The notes under the pieces: model-generated
Databases searched by the model: none
Told to the model about the DNA's origin: nothing
Seen by the model: the letters and a program-made list of their open reading frames with translations, nothing else
In this document: piece after piece, positions 20,825 through 33,013 of the stretch
Layout: every line of letters starts with the position of its first letter
Position numbering within the stretch: the first letter of the stretch is position 1
Origin: Rhizoclosmatium globosum
Lineage: Eukaryota > Chytridiomycota > Chytridiomycetes > Chytridiales > Chytriomycetaceae
Direction of reading: 5' to 3'
Length of the DNA stretch: 64,000 nt
NCBI GenBank assembly: GCA_002104985.1
Contig: MCGO01000035.1
Span: forward strand, 371,431-435,430
Position numbers and translations under genes: made by a program

Positions 20825-21240
20825 GGTTGGGTAATCATCAATTTATTCTTTGGGGGGGGAAGGCAAGGGGAAGGGTATTATGTAGATAGATGAAATAAAG
20901 GAGGTATATATACATGTGTATTGTGCTTTGGTTTGGAGGTCTTGGATGGGTGGAGATAATGAGGCTGAGATCTTTGCCGCACTCCCTTAATTACGGCTGG
21001 CCTGTAATGCATCTCAACGTTCTCTATTGGCAACAATGTTCCCGAACGTCTTCCCTTTGTTTGACGGAAGCCCTGGCGGCCAATCAAAACTTGGGGTCGG
21101 AAAATTTTCTCAACGGTCTGAACAACAGAGATGGTGCAATCGCCATGCCCCTCTTTCTTTTTCAACTGGATTCGTGTGTTTTCTGCGAACCCCATCAGTG
21201 TGAACGCCACTTTCAAAGATTCTAACAAACACCAAAGACG

Positions 21241-22080
21241 ATGCCACTCCGAAGCGATAATGAAGTTGATTTGATCAAGGAGTATCATTTCCACTTGTAT
21301 TGGCTGGTATGGTTTCATGTTTTCTTTCTGTTACAACTGGTTGTTTGGCTGACGCCATCTGAATAGACTCAATCCAAAGACGCCCGCACAAACGCACAGG
21401 AACTACTTGACTACATCCAAAAGAAGAACGACGAAGGATTCTTTGTCGCCAAGCCGCTTCGTGTCAATGAAGGGCCAGTTGGTGTGAGTTCTGCCTTTTT
21501 TTTTTGTTAATAGGGTTCTTTGAGGTGGCTCAGTTTATTGATATGTGTGCCCCCCATTTAGCCCCATCCAATGAGCAGCTGTGAGGTCTGGGTTCCTATT
21601 GAATATTTTGCAAAGTTTTATGGATGGATTGCACAAGTTCGACCTGCGAATGTTACTGTGATGATCCATCCTTTGTCAAGAGAGGAACGATTGGGTGAGT
21701 TTAAACCTTTCGTAGCTGTATATTTACTGAATACTATAATTATTATAGATCACACTCATCGTATTGCATTTATGGGTCCTAGTGCGCCTTTGGCTGTTGA
21801 GGATTGGCCAGAGGAAAAGTCGGATGCTTTCCCGGCTCAGTACCCTGAGCTTGGTTTAGGATACAGTAAGAAGACGGATGACATTGAAGTTTTGAGTACG
21901 AGTGGGAATGGATACAAATTCAAGGATGTTGAATTGCCGTCTTCGCGATTTGGAGCGGGAAGCGGTCTAGGGCTGGTCCTGGCATATGGCGAAAGAAAGC
22001 TGGAAGTATCGAGCAGTGTTTTGGCTGTTATGGTTGGGTTTGCGTTGTTGGTACAGATCTTAATGGTTCTTTATCGATGA
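21241..22080 (+). CDS. DOPA 4,5-dioxygenase-like protein, copy 2, with C-terminal membrane anchor
   Basis: Four exons: 21241-21306, 21367-21483, 21562-21694 and 21749-22080; all introns GT-AG and frame-restoring. Intact. The domain matches copy 1: IKEYHFHLYW, GPVGPHPMSSCEVWVP, VTVMIHPLSR, HRIAFMGPSAPL and PAQYPELGLGYSKK. Unlike copy 1 it continues ~70 residues to a hydrophobic C-terminal segment (SVLAVMVGFALLVQILMVLY), a tail anchor. Copy 1 lacks both this tail and the third intron, so the pair diverged after duplication. If the anchor works the enzyme would face the cytosol on an internal membrane (inference). Substrate unknown; catechol metabolism or pigment formation are possible. Confidence 0.87.
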
Positions 22081-22341
22081 CCGTGTATTTTCCCATCAAT
22101 AAAGATCTTGACCGCAGCGATAAAAGCAGACACAATCTGAAATGAAACTGAATGAAGCCGCCAAAGTGGAGTTAAGCAGTCAACAAACCGTCAACTCGAA
22201 ATGAAATTTTCGTTAATTGACCCCTCATTTTGGTTTCGAAGACACCTCCCGTCCAGAACAAACAAGTTTTTTTTTCGCAGCCGCCACGTAGCTACAGATC
22301 CTTACAAGAAAAGACTCATTCTTAAGACCTGAATTCGAAGG

Positions 22342-22962
22342 ATGGAAAGCATAGGAACTACCGCACAGACAATCAATATGGAGGCTACCATCACAGCAAC
22401 TGCCGTGCCACTCTCTCTCACTACTCACTCAACGTACACCCCGCTCTTTGTGCCTAATCTTGCTGCTGCTGCCATTGTCACTGAAGCTGGTCAACCGGAA
22501 CAAGCACAAGACACTGTGAAATTGCCTCTTGTTGGGCTTGTTGCTGGTGCTGCAATCGTATTCATTGTTGTTGCTGGGGTCGTTGGTGTTCTATTGGATC
22601 GAAGGAGGAAACGGAAGGTTGAAAGCTCTAGTTCAGAGGTACAAGTCGATGTGGGGAAAGACTTGGAAGCTGGGTTGAAGGTGGAATCAGTCGAGGTGGT
22701 TGCCTGTCCGCTGGCACGGACGCCGTCACCTGTTCGAGCGCCGGTGTATCAAGTCATGTCTCCGAAAGGGAGGAAGAGTCCGGTGGCGGTGGAGGAGGGA
22801 ATGGTTGTGCCTGAACTGTATTCTGGTAGTCGGAGGGGGAGTGATAGTGGGGGTGAGCAAGAGGAAGAGGTGGGAAAACGGGGGAGTGCGAATACTGTCA
22901 GGAGTTTGGGGGCGAGGGATACGGATGATGCTGATACTGTCAAGGACTTTGATATGAGTTGA
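22342..22962 (+). CDS. Small single-pass membrane protein
   Basis: Intact, 206 aa. The N-terminus is Thr-rich with several N- or O-glycosylation-type residues and no cleavable signal. One TM segment (LVGLVAGAAIVFIVVAGVVG) is followed by RRRKRK. The tail is acidic and Ser-rich with SPVRAPVYQVMSPKGRKSP, a proline-directed kinase-like patch, and ends TDDADTVKDFDMS. It shares the general design of the surrounding membrane protein families but none of their named boxes. Function unknown. Confidence 0.72.
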   Translation: MESIGTTAQTINMEATITATAVPLSLTTHSTYTPLFVPNLAAAAIVTEAGQPEQAQDTVKLPLVGLVAGAAIVFIVVAGVVGVLLDRRRKRKVESSSSEVQVDVGKDLEAGLKVESVEVVACPLARTPSPVRAPVYQVMSPKGRKSPVAVEEGMVVPELYSGSRRGSDSGGEQEEEVGKRGSANTVRSLGARDTDDADTVKDFDMS

Positions 22963-23387
22963 TCTACAAGCACAACGGGCATCAATCCATTTTCTATCTA
23001 TGCATCATCACTGTACCAACCTGTTTATAAGCAATACATTATTTCATGCATTTTTATATCATCTGTTTTTGGGCCAGAAATCATCGAGAATCACATCCAA
23101 CGAAAGAGGAAGGACTTAATCATTTCGCATAACAAACTTTACTGTCACAATATTCTGGTGGATAAGTTTGGATCGGCTCTGATGAAACACTGTCTTCAAC
23201 GTATTGAGTGTTCTTGCAATAATGCTTTAATCGATTCAAGCTCAAAAAGTTAGCGGAATGACCTTTGTTGCACTGTGTTAGAAGCTTTGCGAGAGATGAA
23301 AGCGATAAAAAGTTGACTTCCTTCTCGAACTTGTGTCTGAATAACTCCAAGCACCAACTTCATCTGAACTGTGACTACACTTTCAGA
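22963..23387. other. Intergenic, no gene seen
   Basis: About 425 bases between a membrane protein and a transporter gene; AT-rich, no gene or repeat supported. Confidence 0.4.
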
Positions 23388-26319
23388 ATGGCTCCGTTTG
23401 CTTCAATTACAACTAGACAGGCGAAGGACTGCCTCAAAGCCATCCTGGCAGTATGTGCTTCTCGTTTTCTTACTTGAAGCTCCTGTCAACCTTCTTAAAC
23501 AACAGTACGTCATTGCATTTGCCTTCGTCTTTTCGCCTTGGTCAGCTTGGATTCAGTCTCGAACGTTACCAAATGTAGTTCTCATAACAACAATCATGAA
23601 CCCGTGAGCGCGATGATTCATTCCTTCTGTTTTTGAAACTCTAAATCAGCCCCCAGAGCCAAGACTGTTGGAAATTTCGTCAGTCCATATCTGGCTCTCC
23701 TTATAACGCTATGCACTGCGAGTTTATTATGGTCGTTTATGCAAGCAATCTGTGCCTCATCGAATACAGGAATGGCTGTGGTCTCTTTTGCGTTTGTCTA
23801 CGCGCTTGCCATTCTTCGATCAATCTCACACCCAAAATATTACGTCTCTGCATACGTTGGTACAAGTATGATGGTTATGTGTATAGCGTCGGTCCTTGGC
23901 ACTGCAGGCGTCCGAAATTACACTCTGTCAGACGGCGATTTCTTCGACAAAGTGTATCTGCGAGACGTTGTGGCTAGCTACCTGATAGGATCTCTTATTT
24001 GCTTATTGGTTAATATCATCGTGTTTCCTGACATTGCAGAGCACAACTTGAAGCACATTTGGTTGAAGTGCTGCCAAAACTGTCCACACTTTCGAGCTCA
24101 ATTATATCGTGCCTGGGTGGTCTTGAGCGAACAGAACAAGAATGCAATGAGGGTAACGCACATCGAGCTGCTCTAGTCTCGGAGATTCAGAAAGTTCTTG
24201 GACTCATTGATTCAGAAATTTCTCAAGCATCCTGTGAGATCAGCTATTCTCGGTTCTCCATTAAAGACTATGCTCAAATTACAAGACGTATCAAGAACAT
24301 TGCCGTTGTTCTGTTCAGCATACAGACGACGTTATCTTCTAAAGACTCCGTTGTTTTATTCACGTCAGCCGACTTTCATGATTCTGTGACGGACAAAATG
24401 AGAGACAGCTGGAACAAATTCTCTCAAAGCTGTGACGATATATTCGCTGGTGTGGAGGGATATCTCAAGGGCGATTTCAGTTACAAGCTAGATATTGAAG
24501 CGTCCGCCAAGTCTCTCTCGAAGTAGAAGTGGTTGGTCATGAAGCTTTGATGGAGTTTGAACGCCATCAGCCTAATATGCTGGCTCGTATCTTTGACGAT
24601 GCAGCAAACGGAACTTTGTCTGCACTCTCTGCGGAGTCCATGGATAGTTGGGAAAAAGTGTTGCAAGTCAATTTCTATATACTTGCGTCCAGGAGGTCAG
24701 TTGAATTAGGTTGAATTTGATGAACTGAATCTCTCGCAGTTCGCGACGGAGTTGTCCGCACTCCATTCTCAAACAAAAAGCCTCATCGGAAAGCCAAAGA
24801 AGCTCCGAATTCACATCGACCAGTTCATTTCGTTCAAAAGCATCTACTTACTGTTCCATCGCTTCAAAAATTCTCTGAGTTTGGATTTAGCTAATATTCG
24901 ATACAATCTTGCTCACCTTAAGGACCTCATGCAATCCCCAAGATCAATTTATGCTTTAAAGTCGCGACTGCTATTCTCTGCCTTCAACTGATCATGTTTA
25001 TACGTCCGTAAGTCATTTTATGAAATGCCTTCGTAGCTCACCAAATAATAGCGATGCATTTAAAGCATGGTATATGTTAGGAGCGACAGGAACAATTGTT
25101 GTCACGTTGAATCCTTCGCTTGGACAAACCTATATTGCGTTTTTCTACACGTTTTGTGGCGCTCTAACTGGTGCCGCCTTGGGATTCTGTAGCGTTTCAT
25201 CATTTGGAAAGACCTCATATGCCAACGTTGGTATGGCAGCTCTCGTTTCCATTCCATACACATACTTTATGCTTGTCAGTCCCAGAACGACAATTATGGG
25301 AGTTTTGGGACTGTTGGCGTTTTCTAATGTAAGTGTATTTTATTCTCTCCACCTCAATGGTCTAACGACAAATAGTACATTTGTAATTCACTTGCCAATG
25401 TCTCAAACGCGGCCTTTGATCTTCCGGGAACTTATCTTTACAAAGTCGAAACCGTCATTTCCTGTGCACTCGCGTTTTCTGCAATCCTGTCCTTGCTTAT
25501 ATCCCTCTTTCGCACGACGCATACTTCGCAAGCAAATTGCCGCTATATTCCTGAATCTGAATATTTTCTATGCAAGATCGCGGGAAGTACATATGTGGAG
25601 TCTGACTCGATAGAAGATTCGGAGCTCAAGACTTGAGAAACACCATTTCTCTCAACTATTGGCTTTGGATCCACTCATGACGTTTGCCACTGCCGAGCCA
25701 CGCCTAAAGCCCCATTTGAAACAGCGAAATACCATGCGTTGATAACACATATGTATCGACTCTTGGATCGATTGGAGTGCTTAAGACTTAGCACTGGAGA
25801 AAAACAATTCCAAGGAGAAGTATTGAATCTTGTCAAAGCATCCGCCGTTGCGCAAAGTCGGCCCATTTAATCGAAACGGTTAGATTACTGCTATATATTT
25901 ACTCTTCAGCAATAGCAACACGTCAAAAATTATTGCCAAGCTTACCGAACGCCTCCGCAGCAAGAGAAAGCGTAGTTCGCGACTTTGTCGTGACGCTGGT
26001 GAAGCATGTTCGTCATGGAGATGGAGATCCATTGGCTGGAGACATGCCATACTCTAAAGAGGAAATGCTTGAACGTTGAATAGCGAGAAGTGGGTGCGAT
26101 TCTTCAGTTACTATGCTGCAGTACGGAAGTGTCCGAGGAAGTAGATTGTATCGCACTTCACATCAAAGGAATATTTGGAGAATACGCTCACGTATTTGAC
26201 AAGAGTGTGGAGACGTTCTTGTCAAGTTTTCATCATCACCGTCAATCAACAGTCGAAACGAATGCAATGCAAACGACAGTGGTTTTATCATTTCATAGAA
26301 ATAAATTAACCCATGAATA
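23388..26319 (+). pseudogene. FUSC/aromatic-acid-exporter-like transporter, several frameshifts
   Basis: Begins MAPFASITTRQAKDCLKAIL, then multiple TM segments (YVIAFAFVFSPWSAW, MQAICASSNTGMAVVSFAFV and SYLIGSLICLLVNIIVFP), a cytosolic helical region, and a second TM bundle from about 25.05 kb (ATGTIVVTLNPSLGQTYIAF and so on), then a cytosolic C-terminal region to ~26.32 kb. This two-bundle layout matches fungal FUSC-type proteins (fusaric acid resistance, Brefeldin-sensitivity related). Introns seen include 23451-23505, one starting at 23604, and one starting near 25328. Frame breaks occur near 23650 (extra C in a C run), 24055, 24510, 25500, 25600 and 25900. The coding content survives across them, so the gene is either a young pseudogene or a functional gene with assembly indels. 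Predicted role: efflux of organic acids at the plasma membrane. Confidence 0.7.
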
Positions 26320-26444
26320 ATGCAAGAAAAGTATTGTAGGCTTACATATTTTGTCATACCCCAAAAGTTTCAAATCTTCCAGAACAAGGTCATCAAAACT
26401 TCTCGAAGAAAACACGCGAACAATTCTAAATATCCAAACAGTGA

Positions 26445-27981
26445 ATGTCCACGACTAATACACAAGCTGCCGCTGTGGTTACTACTACTACTGCTGCTGC
26501 TGCCGTGCCGCAAGTGACAACCACGACTGCTGTTGTTGTGGTTCCGACTACAACAGCAGAGATTAAAGTAACAACTACGGCTGTTATTGTTCCAACTACG
26601 ACTGCTGCAATTATAATTCCTACTACTACGACGGCGGCTGTTGTGCTTCCAACCACAACGACTGCTGCCTTGATTCCCACCACAACTACGGCGGCTGCTA
26701 TTGTCATCCCCAGCTCGACTACTACATCTGCAGTATTTCGAACTTCTGCGGGTGGTATTTCGACTACAACTGGGTTGATTACGACAACGACTGCTGTTAG
26801 ACCAACTACTACTACAGCTGCGACAACTACGACCACTGCTAATTCTGGGACGAGTAACGGAGGCGGAGGATCAGGTGGAAGTAATACGGGGATAATTATT
26901 GGAGGTGCTGTTGGAGGTGGAGTTGCAGTTCTTGCTGTTGCAGGAATTATTTGGTGGATGTGCACGAATAGAAAGAAGGCAAAACCTGTTGGGTAAGTTG
27001 ATTTTTAAACTGAATTAGATTTTGAGATTGAATTGATTCATTCGATGTTTGGATAGATTGGATACGCTTGGACGTGTGACTGCTCAATCGGGGCCAGTGA
27101 CAGCTGCTCCAATTATTCGAAGTGGAGGTCCAGTGAATACGGCGAGCAAAAATCCCAATTTGCCGAGTGCACAACTGAGGAACACAGCGACCGGTTTGCA
27201 AAACGGTGCTGATGTGTGCAACAACGCCCTGTTTCTTCGACCAGTGCCGCGAGCTTGAGAGAAATGCAGCAGATTCAACAGCATCACCAATACGCTCAAA
27301 TGCAAATTCAGAGAGAGGAGGAGATAAAGAGGCAGCACAGTGAACAGTACATGGCTTATCAGCATCAGCAATACCAGCAGTGGCTGCTTGGCAGCAACAG
27401 CATCATGAAATGCAGCAAATACACGGCCAAATGCCACAGGAAGGGTATTATGGTGGATTCCATCCTGGCGTTCACCCAGAGGCATATCAAGGACAACAGT
27501 TTCCACTGTCGATCAAGGACAGGTACAGGGACAAGGGCAGGAAGAAGGTCCAAGAGATTACACGCGTGAATGGCAAGAATATTTTGCGCAGAATCCGGAT
27601 GCCTATGCGCAGTATCTTGCAAGCCAGAGAGCAGCAGAAGAGCAAGCGAATTATGAAGGTGGAATGGGGCTGGGGAACAAATGAGACACTTCCCATTGAA
27701 TCCATTGAGAATTTGAATGACCCTGTGGCTCCAACTTCTGTTCCGCGCCAGTTGAAAGATCGTCGAGAGCTGCGAGTATTACTCCAGAAAGTCGACAGTC
27801 AAGAGGAGCTTCACTTGCAGCATCACGAGGCCCATCACCAGCTCCTCCAATGGTTCCTTCAAAAGCTGAATCAAGTAATGAAGACCTTTCAGAGGTTCAT
27901 TCTCCTTCACATCAGCCACCACCGCCACCAGGACCCCACCAAAGGATTAACACGAAACCAACTTTCAATCTTTCTTTTTAA
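26445..27981 (+). CDS. Thr-rich single-pass protein with W-Q-x-Y-F box (family B), frameshifted
   Basis: Exon 1 from 26445, intron 26993-27056. A long Thr/Ala/Val repeat ectodomain (units like VVVPTTTA and IIIPTTTTA), a Gly-rich spacer, TM segment IIGGAVGGGVAVLAVAGIIW and basic NRKKAK. The cytoplasmic Gln-rich part is spread over three frames (breaks at ~27375, ~27515, ~27680 and ~27760) but remains recognisable: QQIQQHHQYAQMQIQ, then YTREWQEYFAQNPDAYAQYL, then a Ser/Pro-rich C-terminus (SSRAASITPESRQSRGAS) ending at 27981. The same box lies in the next gene and in the gene at 1.2 kb. Function unknown. Confidence 0.65.
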
Positions 27982-28089
27982 ATTGATATCAAAGAGTTCT
28001 TTTGCAGTAAAGTTATCAGTTACTAAAAAAAGCGGCAAACAAGGTTCGTTCCCGGTTAAAGCTTCTTTTTGTTCTTTGATTGATTAGCA

Positions 28090-29050
28090 ATGAGCGATAC
28101 AACCACAACGGCCGCAGCGGCTGCCAAAGAAACAACGACAGCTAATGCACCTGTGGTTCCGACAACAACTGCGAATGTTCCGGTTGTGCCAACAACGACA
28201 GCCGCAATTGTTGTTCCAGTGACAACTTCAGCTGTGGTTCTGCCGCCAGTGAAGACTACCACAACCTCGACAACCACCACTACCAACTACTACAACTACT
28301 ACTACAACTACATCAAAGGGTGATGTACCTCAGCCACAGCCAACTACAACCACTGCCCAACAAGTCGCACCCTTGTCATCTTCAACCACGTCAACTACAA
28401 CCTTAACTACGACAACAACTGCCGGCACTAGCACGCGAACAGCCCAGGCAGACAACGACTCCGGCCCAGCCTCAATGGGCGTCATCTTTGGATCGATTGT
28501 CGGAGTCTTTGCATTCCTTGTTCTTCTCGCAATCGCCCTCTTCTTCAGGAATCAATACAGAACACGGAAAATGCGCGATGCTGAACGTGCGCGTGACCTT
28601 CTTCCACACGCGCCGTCACATCCGGCTGTGACTGTTAGCCCCACATCGCGTGGTGCTCTGAAGGAAGCACTTAGAGGCGGGGATAACGATGCTCCTGGGT
28701 TTTTGGTTAGTGGACGGCCAAAGAGTGGTGCATATGGGGGAAGCGCGAGTGGAAGTTCGGAGTCGGGTGGGTCTGTGGCGGAGCGACCGAGAAGTGAAAG
28801 GGCGAGAAGTGGGTCATATGGTGTTGGTGATCCGAATTCGTCGTTTCAAATTCAGTATCCGCCGTCGCAGCAGTATCCTCCTGGACTGTATCAACCACCG
28901 TCGCTGCAGGGGAGTAGAAGGCCAAGTGAGCAGAGGGATTACTCAAAAGAGTGGCAGGAATACTTTGCGGCGAATCCGGAAGCGTATGCACAGTATTTGG
29001 CTAATCAAAGTACTTCGGCGAATAATAGTTTCAAGACTCAGCAACATTAA
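28090..29050 (+). CDS. Thr-rich single-pass protein with W-Q-E-Y-F box (family B), one frameshift
   Basis: Starts MSDTTTTAAAAAKETTTAN. The Thr-rich ectodomain (ACN repeats) changes frame at about 28270-28300 inside the Thr microsatellite, then continues through KGDVPQPQPTTTT, TM segment GVIFGSIVGVFAFLVLLAIA, FFRNQYRTRK and a Ser/Gly/Arg-rich tail to SKEWQEYFAANPEAYAQYLA near the C-terminus. The frame break within a repeat could be an assembly slip or a repeat-length switch. About 320 aa if repaired. Confidence 0.7.
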
Positions 29051-29544
29051 TGCATGTGTCGTTGTATTTGTAATGGGAGGAAAGTGGATCGTAGACTATC
29101 GTTATTATTATTCAACCATTTTTTATTAGTGTGGGGTATCATATGAAGCTATATATATGCGATTCGTTGTATGTTTGTTGTGCAAATGCTGATGCGTCAT
29201 TGACTCTAGTGATTGAACCTTCAAACCTGAATTCAGACAAAAGCAAGGGCATACGAGTTCTATAATTAGTTCAACCCCTTTGTTTCTTTTGAGTCAGAGA
29301 TGGGCGGGCTCACCAGAATTGAAGTAAAGTTGAAAAACAGAACATTCCTTTTCACGCATTTGAAACTCTCTTTTGTTCAGCCCTTTTGAACAAGCTTGAC
29401 CTAACCCCTCAACCCTTTGAACACAGTTCACCCTTGAGGTTTGTTCCCGCTGAGATTTTCCATCGGTGGGCTTGACTAAAAAATTCTGTTCTGACAACTG
29501 ATCTTCAAACAGCCAATAACACACGCAGCATCAATCAGAGCACA
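29051..29544. other. Intergenic, no gene seen
   Basis: About 490 bases; pyrimidine-rich in places with a TATATATA stretch near 29150. No gene supported on either strand. Confidence 0.4.
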
Positions 29545-30729
29545 ATGGCGACTTCAGGAGGTGGACTCAGAGCCACTACAACAGTAAATGCAGGCCCCGC
29601 GGACTCGGCATCTGTCTTGGGACCAAGTCTCGCTGGCGCCACATCAACAACAGCTGCCCAAGCTCAACCTTCTCGCTTGATACAGCAACAACCACTGCCA
29701 ACAACCATTCAAATCGTACCAGTTGTACCCGCCCTCCAAACTACCACAACTGCAGACACACCCCTGGTCGTGGTTTCGAGTTCAACCCTTTCGAATGTGT
29801 CTCCCTCAGAACTATCCCTTCCATCCCCTTCCACATCTTTGAATGTGGACTCGACTCAGCTTCATGACGCTGGGATCGTGTCTATTGCTACGCCGGCGGT
29901 GTTTGGGACTATGATTGCGTTGAGTGTCGTGGTTGTTTGTGGAATGGTGTATTGGGTTGTTCGATGGGACTCGAGGAGAAGGAGGAGAGGGAGTAAAGAG
30001 TTTTCTGAGTTGTTTTCGGGGGTTGGTGGGGGTATTGGTGGTGGGGGGTTGGGTGGACAGGTTGGGAGCTTGAAGGGGTTGAGGAGTGGGAGTACGGGGA
30101 CGACACCTACGCCTACGGTGGGAAGCTTTGAGAAGGATAAAGTCGAGTTGAATGGTGGGGCTTTCTTGGTTGTGGTTGAGGAGGAGGAACCGAAGCGGAC
30201 GACGGAGCTTACTCAGATTGTCAGGGATGTGTTTGATGATCGCGTTTTGGATGTTCGGAGGGCGGGGAGTCTTGTGCTTGATGGACCAAGGCGGAGTAGC
30301 AGTGAGGTGTCGATTTCGCCAGGAAGAGTTGCAGGTGTTGAATATGCGGCCAAGTTTTATCAAAGATATGCGAATACTGGTGGAACTGGGTCTCCTGCGG
30401 GAAGTGAATCTGGGATGAGTTTTTCTGGCAGTGAGGAAGGGGCTTTGGGAAGAAGTGATAGTTTTATCAAACGTGGGCATGTGAGAGGCAGTTATGGATC
30501 GGTGGAGTTCAGGAATCCATTGCGTGCTGCTTCACCACCTTTGCCACCGCAGTCTGTGGTGGTTGGGGTCAACTATTCGGCGGAATGGGATGCCTTCTTT
30601 GAACAGAATCCTGGAGCGTTGACGTTTTCGGAGGAATGGATGCCTTTTTACAGTATTTATCCAGGGGCGAGGGAGTATGCCGCTTTGTACTTGAAGAGAA
30701 GGACTACGCTTGAAGCTACTTCGCTGTAA
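29545..30729 (+). CDS. Single-pass protein with two W/Y boxes at the C-terminus (family B)
   Basis: Intact, 394 aa. The N-terminal half is Thr/Ala/Gln-rich (ectodomain) with no signal peptide; one TM segment (FGTMIALSVVVVCGMVYWVV) is followed by SRRRRRG. The tail is Gly/Ser-rich with VRDVFDDRVLDVRRAG, a weak echo of the family A acidic-Phe box. The C-terminus contains NYSAEWDAFFEQNPGA and then FSEEWMPFYSIYPGAREY, i.e. two successive copies of the W-x-x-F/Y-F/Y-x-x-x-P box that occurs once in its neighbours. The intact frame of this gene between frameshifted neighbours argues against a uniformly bad sequence. Confidence 0.77.
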   Translation: MATSGGGLRATTTVNAGPADSASVLGPSLAGATSTTAAQAQPSRLIQQQPLPTTIQIVPVVPALQTTTTADTPLVVVSSSTLSNVSPSELSLPSPSTSLNVDSTQLHDAGIVSIATPAVFGTMIALSVVVVCGMVYWVVRWDSRRRRRGSKEFSELFSGVGGGIGGGGLGGQVGSLKGLRSGSTGTTPTPTVGSFEKDKVELNGGAFLVVVEEEEPKRTTELTQIVRDVFDDRVLDVRRAGSLVLDGPRRSSSEVSISPGRVAGVEYAAKFYQRYANTGGTGSPAGSESGMSFSGSEEGALGRSDSFIKRGHVRGSYGSVEFRNPLRAASPPLPPQSVVVGVNYSAEWDAFFEQNPGALTFSEEWMPFYSIYPGAREYAALYLKRRTTLEATSL

Positions 30730-30942
30730 TCATTCAGAATGCTCGGCACCTATCGGTCGGTATCCTTATTTCATTTCATCATTTTTATTTGCTGCCATGT
30801 TTATTCACGTAATTATCCTGAGATTCAATAAGTTAATCTTGCATTATTTTTATTATCGGTTCCACTCTTATCGGCAAAACACAAAAAAAGTTCGTTCTCA
30901 CTTTTGCAGCCTCAGAGTTTAACGACCATTTCAGGTTGATCG

Positions 30943-33013
30943 ATGGAGCAAATCACGAAGGCGTTCAGGTTGCTTCCGCGAGCGCCCCAAGTTGCAGCGA
31001 CTCGGGCAGGACTAACAGCACAGCCAGTCACAACTCAAATTGCCCAAGCAACAACAACTGAAGCGATTACAACGGTCGCTGTTGTGCCAATTCAGACAAC
31101 TTCGGTGCTTGTTCTGCCACCTTCGAAGACGACAACTGCCCAAACTACTTCGATTGCTGTTGTTACCACTGCCCCGGCACCAGCGCCGACCACTACTACT
31201 AGTGCACCCCCACCTCCTCCACCTCCTGTGCCTACTACGACTACGACTACTACCACAACCACTACTACTACCACTACCACTACAACAACCACGACCGCTG
31301 ATAATAATGAACTAACAAGTGATGTCCAACAGCCGCAACAGCCCCAATCACCACCAACAACATCAAACGAGCCTCCTCAACAAACAACTGCCGCCACACT
31401 CCTCATTCAACCTTTGTCAACCTTCACAGCAGATACCACATCTTCATCAACATCCACAGCTGCCTCTCTCCCAAACACAAACTCGTCAACCTCAACTTCG
31501 AATACCCCTCTCATCGCAGGTCTCTGTCGGGTCTCTCTGATGCTCGTCGCAATCGGGATTGTTGTTTGTGTTGTCGTGCGAAAACAGAGACGCGAAAGCG
31601 GGAGAAGGATATTGTCGATGCTGCAAAGATGCGTCACAGTGAGGCGCGTGGAAGTGGTGGTGGTGTTGGTGGAACTGGAACTGGGGATCTGGACGGGCCT
31701 GGTGGTGGTCCGATGAGTCATGGCGACGGGTATACAGAGATCCGTTTTTGGTGAGTACGAGAGGTGTGGCTCCGCCTGTGCTTGTTATGCCAATTTATAC
31801 TCCGCCGCCTTTTATGGGTGTGGGTATGGTGGGGAGAATGGAGGGATCGCGGCTCGTGTGTTGGGTTCGCAGCCTGTTGTGGAGTCACCAGAGTTATGGA
31901 TGATTTGGGAATGAAGATGTTGGCGTGGCTGTGGCGGCGATTAATGGAACATTCAGCGTGGACTATTTCGCGGAATGAAACTGTGCCATCGCCTTCTTCA
32001 ACTGGTGGAACTGTTCCAAGAATCGAGAACGGGGCGGGAACGACGACTACGCCTGTGGACACGTATGGTCGGCCACTGAAAAGTGCAATGAAGAAGCAAA
32101 GAGATGCCACTGGGGGGATGTGGCGACTGAGGATTCTGGGTCGAATTCTTCCTCAACTGGTGACTTACTGGCGCCTCCTGTTCCCGCAAAGACTGTAACG
32201 ATTCATGAGGACGTTCTGGTGGATGGAGAGAAATCGGGAAGTGCTTCAGGCTCTGTGGGAAGAAAAGGAAGGTGGTCTCCAACTATGGAAGTGGTGAAAG
32301 GCGACGCGATTCCAATGGCAACGTTCAATGGAACAGGCGAACAACTTCGACGCAGTCAATCTATGGTTGACATGTCCTCTTCAACAGCCTCTTCGACATT
32401 GTCTCTCAAAAAGAAAGGGGGTGCGAAAAAGAAGAAGGCGGGAACAACAGGGAGGAGCCGAGCTTGCCAAGGAGAGGACAAAGTGAAAGCGGAAGTGTGG
32501 CTGGGAGTGCAATTGACAGTGATTCTGGAGGCTTCAGCTTTCGTAGTGGGATTTCTCAGGCTTATATGAGTCATCAAGCCGCTTTGATTCAGGGCAATTA
32601 CAGCAACAGCAGCTGCAACAACAATAACCCCAACAGCACAACAACAAAACAACAACAACAACAGCAATATTATTTGACTCCCCAGCAACAACAAGCAATG
32701 TATAATCCATCGATGCAGCAACAACAGCAACAGATGTATTATCAACAGCAACCCCATGATCAGCAGAATGTTGCGTATCAACAACAAATGGCACATCAAA
32801 TTCGATGCACATATGCCGCCTGGACAGCCCGTCACGCAAGAATATGTGAATGCATGGTGGCAAGCGTATTTCCAGCAAAATCCAGAAGCTGCTTACGCAC
32901 ATTATTACGCACTGACGGGACAATATCCTCAACAGGGGCAGTTTCCCGATCAACCAATGCAACAGTACCCTGGTTCGCAACAGAATGGACCATATCCTCC
33001 AACTCAGCAGTAA
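30943..33013 (+). pseudogene. Family B single-pass protein with Gln-rich tail, many frameshifts
   Basis: Starts MEQITKAFRLLPRAPQV; Thr/Pro-rich ectodomain with PPPPPPPVP and a run of about 20 Thr; TM around SLMLVAIGIVVCVVV. After the TM the coding content hops frames about seven times (near 31570, 31745, 31860, 31960, 32110, 32460, 32580 and 32790). Coding-like pieces in order include TRGVAPPVLVMPIYTPPPF, RNETVPSPSSTGGTVP, TVTIHEDVLVDGE, SESGSVAGSAIDSDSGGFSF, a Gln/Tyr/Met-rich stretch and, finally, QEYVNAWWQAYFQQNPEAAY. The box is therefore preserved even though no single ORF spans the gene. Degraded copy or dense assembly indels. Confidence 0.6.

Noticed and set aside
26426..26965. Minus-strand Val-rich ORF of ~180 aa
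   Set aside because: Antisense of ACN (Thr) repeats; the same artefact occurs at 2532-2885, 7061-7420, 28056-28286 and 31092-31292. No independent support.
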